NCBI GenBank assembly: GCA_036346225.1
Contig: JARFIW010001491.1
Location: 5,270,001-5,334,000, forward strand
DNA: 64,000 nucleotides
Direction of reading: 5' to 3'
Source of the DNA: Platerodrilus igneus
Lineage: Eukaryota > Arthropoda > Insecta > Coleoptera > Lycidae
Both the position numbers and the translations under genes were made by a program. The notes beneath the pieces are model-generated. The model had not been told where the DNA came from, did not search any database, and worked only from the letters and a program-made list of their open reading frames with translations. Shown piece by piece: positions 57,610 through 64,000 of the stretch (positions within the stretch are counted from its first letter, which is position 1; each line of letters opens with the position of its first letter).

Positions 57610-59941
57610 TGTGTTAATAAGGTCATTTAGGGGTAGTTAGGACGAATAGTATAGTGCACTTCATATGAAATACATGAGGGCTCAGAAAACGAGACAGTTT
57701 TCTGAAAAAAACAAGAAATACGATGATTAGACTGGAAAGTAAGTGACAACGCCCTGTATATAAATCAAAATCATAATTAATTTAGTTAATGAAAAATATT
57801 TCGAAGATTGAATAAACAAATTCGCAAGTCGTAAAACAACATAAACGCAAGCTGAAACGCGACAGGCATGGATAACGCATCATTATTACGCCAAAAATCC
57901 CAATTAAAACAAGCAGGTTTAATAATGCGTAAGATAGCAAACGCATATAATTTAATACCTAAATTATATAAAGTCTATGTGACTACACAGCTAAAACCTG
58001 ATATATTGGAAACAAACAAGGCATGGCAAATAAAATCAAAGTTCATCAAATTTATTTGAACAAACAATGGTCTACTTATCTAGAAGTGTGAAAATCCAAG
58101 GGAATCAACGTTATTAACTCGAAATGGTACGTGACAGAAGCAACGCGTTGATTTTAATATACAATAAAATACGATGGAATAAACGAAAACCTGGTATGAA
58201 AGAATCATGCATACAAACGAACTCTGCGCTTGTCAATAGATAGACGATTCATTTAAATACGACGGGATTTGTAAACAAATCAGTTCAACATGAAGTAAGG
58301 CTTAGTTCACATCGCTTAAAAGGAAAATATTTACGTGAAGTGATTTATTGTGAAGTATGAAATAATACAATGGTAATTATGAAAAATTAGAAGCTTTGTC
58401 GTTTTAACCCTTCAAAAGCGTAAGTAACTAAAATTTATTTTAATTTAAATTCTAATATTAACATTAATAAAAAGGACTCTAAATAATTACTGGATAACGA
58501 CTCTAAATAATTACTGGATGACACGATCCTAAATAATTACTGGAGAACAATTCTGAATGATTACTGGATAACGATACTGAATAATTACTGGATCAAATGA
58601 GGCAATACAATAAGCATTTACTTCAACTATTAATTACCAAGAAGTTTAACAAAGGACGCTAGAATAATTTAAAGCTATGCTAAGAAAAGTGCAGGCCATG
58701 TACAAAGCAGATTTAACGTTGAGAGTATTAAATCACTAAGCTGAATACGAAAGCAGTTGGTACAGGGACTGATTCGATCTGAAAACAACAGGTTAGCCAA
58801 TCTGAATGTTTTATTATTTCTATTTATAAATATTTCGTTGTACATTTCTAATCTGAATAATTTAAAAATTAACATTTCGTTGAATATTACCAATTTGAAT
58901 AATTTAAAAATTGCTTTTATGATAATTTATGTGAGGGGTCGGCAAGAATCGTTTTTTTTTTAGTACACGAGTTAAAGTTCGGGCCTTTGGAGCTGTGTTT
59001 TTTTAAACAAAACTTCGACACTTTAACAAATTTAATTTAATAAGTTAAACAGAAATTACAATGAAATTTAGAATAGCTGGTTCATAATAACTTTAATAAA
59101 AAATAATTAATTGTACTGGGCGAGTAGTCTAGGTAGACAACAATGCAAAAGCTGTAAACTCAGACTGACTCGGTTGAGTAGCTTGAACAACGAAGTATGG
59201 AGTTCGAAGACTGACTGCCGGGCATTGAGCTCCCGGGCCTTTTATAATAACCTGCCCCTCACACGGCTGTGGGAACTTGCAGATCTCATGTCTGCTTTAC
59301 ACTTTGTTACAATGTATCAATCTTAATTCTAAGTAATTGCGGTATGTTGGCCGCCTGTGACCTGCCACCTGCAGTATCACTGCCCTCACGGATGCAAAGT
59401 TGCATGTCCGTTCTCATGAACTGTCGATAACCTCTCTGGGTTATCCTTGTGTTACAATGTTGCATTGAACTTATACTTTTACTTTACTTAATAATTTCTA
59501 ATAATTCCTATTAGATTCAATATATCAATATATATATAGGTAATTGGGGGATACATAACTCACGTTGTAAATTACATAAATATTTAAAAAAGTTGAATGA
59601 ACGTTGATCCCCATCAATGTTTATTTAACTTCTTTAAATATTTACGTAATTTACAACGTGTACTTCAGTTAATTAATAATTCATACGTTGTAAATATTTT
59701 TGAGAATATTATAATAATTGGTGCTAAATGGTATTTTAGTTTAAAGATTAGAACAGGACGTAGAGGTAGAAGGTAAATTTAAAGTCTTTGTTTGTCGTAT
59801 TGTCGCAAGCTCTGTGCGTAATTAAAAACTGAGCTTGCCGACGCAATTAAAATTATATATTAAAAATCGAAAATTGACAGAATAAAAATTTTAACCTATT
59901 TAATTCACAAAAAGGGGCGTACGGGTCATTGCTACAGTATC

Positions 59942-59947
<6 letters not shown>
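57610..59947 (+). mobile_element. LTR family 1, copy B (full-length solo LTR)
   Basis: A 2338-bp unit starts TGTGTTAATAAGG and ends GTATCACAACA, with (AT)n tracts on both sides. It is colinear with copy A over the last 1.9 kb and shares its start with copies E (20641) and F (13706, minus). It holds the 24-bp minisatellite. No PBS or gag follows the end, so it stands alone. An inverted piece at about 59600-59660 (TATTTACGTAATTTACAACG) repeats part of the sequence at 59565-59595, giving a short hairpin absent from copy A. Confidence 0.75.
58476..58597 (+). repeat. 24-bp minisatellite in copy B, five units
   Basis: Five diverged units with CTAAATAATTACTGGAT correspond to the six regular units at 8791-8934. 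One unit carries two extra bases, so no frame is kept. Confidence 0.85.

Positions 59948-59989
<42 letters not shown>
59948..59989. repeat. (AT)21 tract
   Basis: A pure AT run lies directly after the CA end of LTR copy B. Confidence 0.95.
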
Positions 59990-59991
<2 letters not shown>

Positions 59992-62110
59992 TGAGTTGAT
60001 ATTTTTTTATTACTTTACTTAGTAGTAAGAGTAATATATTACATGATTATTATGTTGTTTTACTATTTATTTCATATCGGATATTTACTATAATACGACT
60101 TTTCTACAGTCGCGCACCCGAGGTTGTCTCTCGTCTCCTACGACACATCCCTGCTTTTCTACTGAGCCCGGTACCTGTTGTTTCTGTCGATTATACTATG
60201 ATTTACGTAACAAAGTCAAACAATTCTGTTACAAATTATCATCAAAATGGTCATTGAAGTTGTCGTAAAAGATGTTCAGAGTTATCAAATAAGTTACACA
60301 TTAAGGAGTTTCGTCTCCAACAAAGACGATGTAGACCAGATCATCGTTCTATTCAAACTAGGCGAACCTCCGCTTCGATGCTATTGATCTATTTGCGCCG
60401 GACATCTTGTCCCTTACGAAGGTAACAAGAAAGTCCACGTACGTTTCGGAATCTAACGTTATCAAGCGCGTTACCCTGCGCATGAGGTAAATTACCAGTT
60501 CCTGTACTAGATGATTGACGCCAACGGTCAGGTTTAATAAATTTTAAAATTTTCAAACTAACCTTTAATTATCAAATACGAATAAATACGCTAGTGTATT
60601 AATATGAATGGAACAACCTTGTGTAACTATAACGAGAATATAAATGTGAATAATTAAACAGTATTACGTCGAATTAATTCTTTTAAAGCAAAACGCAAAT
60701 TCTGATTGCACCCTCTAAACAAATTATAAAGACTTATAATGAGCGGAATTTATTTCTGTTACAATGGTTTCTACCGACTCGTATCGCCAGTAAATGCCAA
60801 TTTACCTGGCCAATAATACAGAACACTATTTAGAAAGACAAGCCTAGAACGAAAGAAAAGTCATCCAAATAGTATAACGCCGCGTCGCTTAACTTTTGAC
60901 CAGAATAATAAAGCAAAAAATTAACGAGGCATCTATACAAAAATGATGGACTTGATTGACAGGGTACAATAGTTTTCATTTAAGATCTTGATTAACTTTA
61001 CAATAGGAAACCTTTAGAATACTATTTACATAATTCTGGTACACTCTCGAAATAATCTAGAACAACTGATTAAAATATAAATTGCTCGCTAAAGGTTTAG
61101 AGTTCAGTTTTAATTCAAGCTTTGATTGCAATATTACGTTTTTATTCGAGTTATAAAGTCGTGGTATGGAATAAATGGCAGTACATGATGTTAATATAAA
61201 TTGCCTTATGTGATATAAATTGTTTGAGTGATCGATATAAATTAATTATAGAGTTTCGATATAAATTAATTATAGTACTTAAATTAATTGTTGTGATTAA
61301 GAAGATAGCATCGTAGCTTATAAGAAGTTAATATTTGTACTGATAGGTATTAGTTGAAAATAAATTGTCTCTGAAGCTGCGAGTTGTTAGAAAGACTTCT
61401 GTAATCTATTATTACAAACGACTTTTGTTATTGCAAAAGGGGTTCCCTTACAATAGCAATTACATCAATGAACCAAATGCACAAAACTATCATTTTTAAA
61501 ATACAACTGCATTTCTAATTAAATCTTTTTTTAATACTTTAAACCGCAAACTATTAGAAACGGTATAGATGTAAAATAGAAATATATAATACGTACAGTC
61601 CCGTGGTATATTCAAAGTTGACCAAGAAGCTTCTAAAAGTTTTATAACTAGAGAGTGTTCATAGGTAGTTGATTTTTGTTTTTTTTTATAAGGGAATAAT
61701 TTCGGTAAATTTGCCAAAGTTGTTTATTAAAAAAAAACTTACGAATAAAACATTGCTTCTTTTCATAGATAGAATAGTCGTTCAATGGATAGAAATTATA
61801 TTTTTATTAATAGTTCTTAATGAATGCAATTACTTAAAATAGACTTTATGATCTACCTTCAGAATTGTTTTGCACAAGTCATGTAGTATACCTGGTATTA
61901 ATATTAAAGGTTCATCAAATTACCATACAACTGTTAACGTTTATAATAATATAAAGCATGTCCATAATTATTCCTAATTTTTAAAATGCCATAGTAATAA
62001 AGTTTATAATTGAAGTGAAGGTTACATAGGCTAAGTACATTAATTAAACATTTTGAAGAATGTATAATTGAATTTCCTCTGCTAATTATTCGTAACATAT
62101 AATATCAAAC
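59990..62110. other. No gene securely recognised
   Basis: An ATG frame at 60247 runs 46 codons to TGA and stays coding-like for 20 codons beyond (VVVKDVQSY, KDDVDQIIVLFKLGEPPL, then HLVPYEGNKKVHVRF). Its family is unknown, and it may be a decayed gene or chance. Otherwise the stretch is AT-rich without features. Confidence 0.35.
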
Positions 62111-62163
62111 ATGGCAAATACATCACAGGCCGTGGGTTATAGCATAGAAGTTACAGTTCGAAA
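62111..62163 (+). CDS. Possible first coding exon, family unknown
   Basis: An ATG in good insect context (TCAAACATGG) opens 17 codons plus two bases (MANTSQAVGYSIEVTVR) and runs into a strong donor, A then GTGAGT at 62164. No partner exon was found downstream in the window. It is the sort of signal that short exons give, but such matches also arise by chance. Confidence 0.25.
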
Positions 62164-63933
62164 GTGAGTTATTTTAGGAATATTGTTATACAAGGTAATT
62201 CAAAAAGATGGACACAATTTCAGTTGGCCATATTTCCCGCAGTACATGTATTTGAATTCTATAAATTACATTTGCGTATGTGCGCTTTAAAGTTTATATT
62301 CCTTGTTTCCATAAACCTATTATTAACATGTGTATTTCGTTAGAGATTTGGTTAAGTGAAATGAAATGTTTTGATATTTAATTTCATTTAAGCGCTATAA
62401 TAAAAAGTAAATTGCGCTATAATAAAAAAGTGTTTCTCTTAAGTTTTTTTGTGAAGGACTGATTTATTTTAGCAGACAGTTAAATTTAGTTTGCACTCTC
62501 TTTATAGGAATTTAATTGTGCATTTAGATTTTTGAAAATTGTAATTATAGCTCAGTAACGAATCGCACGTAGCCAGAGGAGGGGGTTGAAGACTGAAGTA
62601 CCCCCCGAAAATAGAGATAATTGATCAAAATCAGTACTTCCTTTCCTGTGCATTATTTAAAGGTTCATTGTAGAATTGACTGTTTAATTTTTTGAAGTGT
62701 AGTATCCAAATCCTACCTATTCTTGTATAGAATCAACATCATTTTTTACATACATTTGTATAAACAATTAAAAAACTGTTGTAATAAGTGTTTTCCTAAC
62801 AGTGAGGTGGTTATGAGTAAAAACTATTCTGAGAACACTTCTCATAAGGTTAAAAATTTTCAATAGTTTTCAGCTATTAATTAATTAAAATTTCTAAGAT
62901 ACGAATTTAAGCAAAATTTAAGCAAAATTTATAAAAAATTAATTGCTTAAACCTAGAACACTAACGTAGTTTACGTAAACGTGCTTATTAACGAATGTAA
63001 ATTTTCCAATTTTACAAAAAAGGTTATCATTATCAATGTTTTATTTTTGTAAAAATAAAAATTCTATCACTTATCTATAACTTGAAAAATATGCTAGCTA
63101 TTGCTACTACATTGTGCATGTAATTTAGTTTGTTTCCTCCTTGTATTATCACCCATTTTTATCTAAAATAGCTAACATTTATTTGTACAAAACAATTGTA
63201 GCATGTTACATGCAGTTCCTGCATTTGAATATTTATTAACAATTTTGATTGCCTTTTTAGTTTAACCTATTGCTATTTAATTCCTTCAAATTACGTTAAA
63301 TTCTTCAAATTATTCTATTTTGATATAGAATTAACAATATGGGGTTCCTGTTATCAAACAGCGTTCGCATTCGTAAGTAATTACATAAGTTTATGTAAGT
63401 TTCTATAATTTTAATGCAGGAAGTTAGGCAACTCATCCTACGCGTTTTTATAAAATATATATTACTATGACATGCCCTGATTGGGCGTACCATTAAATTG
63501 ATATGAACTTTTTATTTGATATGAATTTACTTTATTTCTTTGAAGCCCCAATGTTGTACATAATATTTGTTTACCACGACTAGCCCATTAAATACTCGAC
63601 TTCCTAACACATCTTATTTTACCCTTTAATTGGATTCAAATAAAGCAGTTCAAAATCACACAATATAATAAATGATTATATGTACAATGTTGTGTAACCC
63701 CAAAAATTTTTCCCTGTATAGAATATTTACATTTACCAAATTTATCCTTTGCTGAAAGCCAGCAAAAATATCTTTTAATTACTCTCAAGTACCTTCGAAC
63801 GTTCTAAGATGCTTTTCCCTGTTTTCATATTTTCAAATTACCTTTTTTTGATGACTTTTACAAATACATAATGTATAACGAATATTAAATTTGAAACAGT
63901 CTTTAAATAATAAAATGTTTACAAATCGCTAAC
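62164..63933. other. No gene recognised
   Basis: AT-rich DNA with no repeat pair to other parts of the window that I could see and no sustained coding frame. Confidence 0.45.
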
Positions 63934-64000
63934 CTGGAATGGTCACTGGAGTTCCTTCATAGTCTGTGGTCTGCATCTCTTGTTGTATCCGGTTTACTTA
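63934..64000 (-). CDS. Candidate exon of the serine-protease-type gene (runs off window)
   Basis: On the minus strand a frame (VNRIQQEMQTTDYEG, then TPVTIP) is open from the window end to a donor CCAG|GTTAGC at 63933. The exon ends with the first base of a split codon. The exon at 30683-30885 begins with the last two bases of one, so they could be joined. Phase agreement alone has a one-in-three chance, so the link is inferred. Confidence 0.4.

Overview
The window is AT-rich eukaryotic nuclear DNA, most probably from an arthropod and most likely an insect. The evidence is its transposon mix (RTE, R1-like and I/R1-type LINEs, Gypsy LTR elements, piggyBac, a mariner-like element, tyrosine-recombinase elements), a primer-binding site that matches the 3' end of arthropod tRNA-Lys, and one spliced host exon that resembles the cysteine-rich N-terminal region of insect serine proteases. 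The species cannot be named from the sequence. No rRNA gene, CRISPR array or bacterial-type gene was seen.

Layout. 1-6802: a Gypsy-type LTR element with two almost identical LTRs (left one cut by the window edge), a tRNA-Lys primer-binding site, gag, protease, and only a scrap of reverse transcriptase followed by a cytosine-poor tract. 8.2-13.7 kb and 16.6-21.4 kb: solo or broken LTRs of at least three families, most of them abutting (AT)n tracts. Two copies of a tRNA-derived SINE (12.07 and 16.42 kb) and a decayed RTE LINE (14.15-16.36 kb) lie among them. 21.4-22.8 kb: a mariner-like element with long inverted repeats and a frameshifted transposase. 22.86-23.16 kb: an unrecognised 100-codon open frame on the minus strand. 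24.3-29.5 kb: an RTE scrap, a gag-like coiled-coil remnant, an I/R1-type reverse transcriptase remnant and a piggyBac pseudogene.

30683-30885 (minus) is the best host-gene feature: an internal exon with good splice sites. A second exon-like segment on the minus strand runs off the window end (63934-64000) in a compatible splice phase. If they belong to one gene, everything between is a 33 kb intron filled with transposons. 31.3-33.0 kb: R1-like LINE, minus strand. 33.1-34.2 kb (minus) and 35.5-40.9 kb (plus): two diverging tyrosine-recombinase pseudogenes. The second is split by an RTE insertion (36009-40335) that carries an intact 991-codon ORF and tandem 3'-end copies, and is bounded by a 17-bp target duplication.

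41.7-42.5 kb: a tandem duplication and a 10-bp minisatellite. 42.9-43.9 kb: an LTR fragment with a possible primer-binding site. 43.9-52.1 kb: largely featureless. 52.1-56.2 kb: a decayed R1-like LINE split by a perfect solo LTR. 56.4-57.6 kb: a decayed Gypsy protease-reverse transcriptase. 57.6-59.9 kb: a full-length LTR of family 1 between two (AT)n tracts. 60-64 kb: mostly unassigned, with one exon-like start at 62111.

The genes do not form an operon or pathway. The window reads as a layered transposon graveyard inside or around a host gene, with a few young insertions (the 1-6802 element, the RTE at 36 kb, the mariner and the solo LTR at 54 kb).
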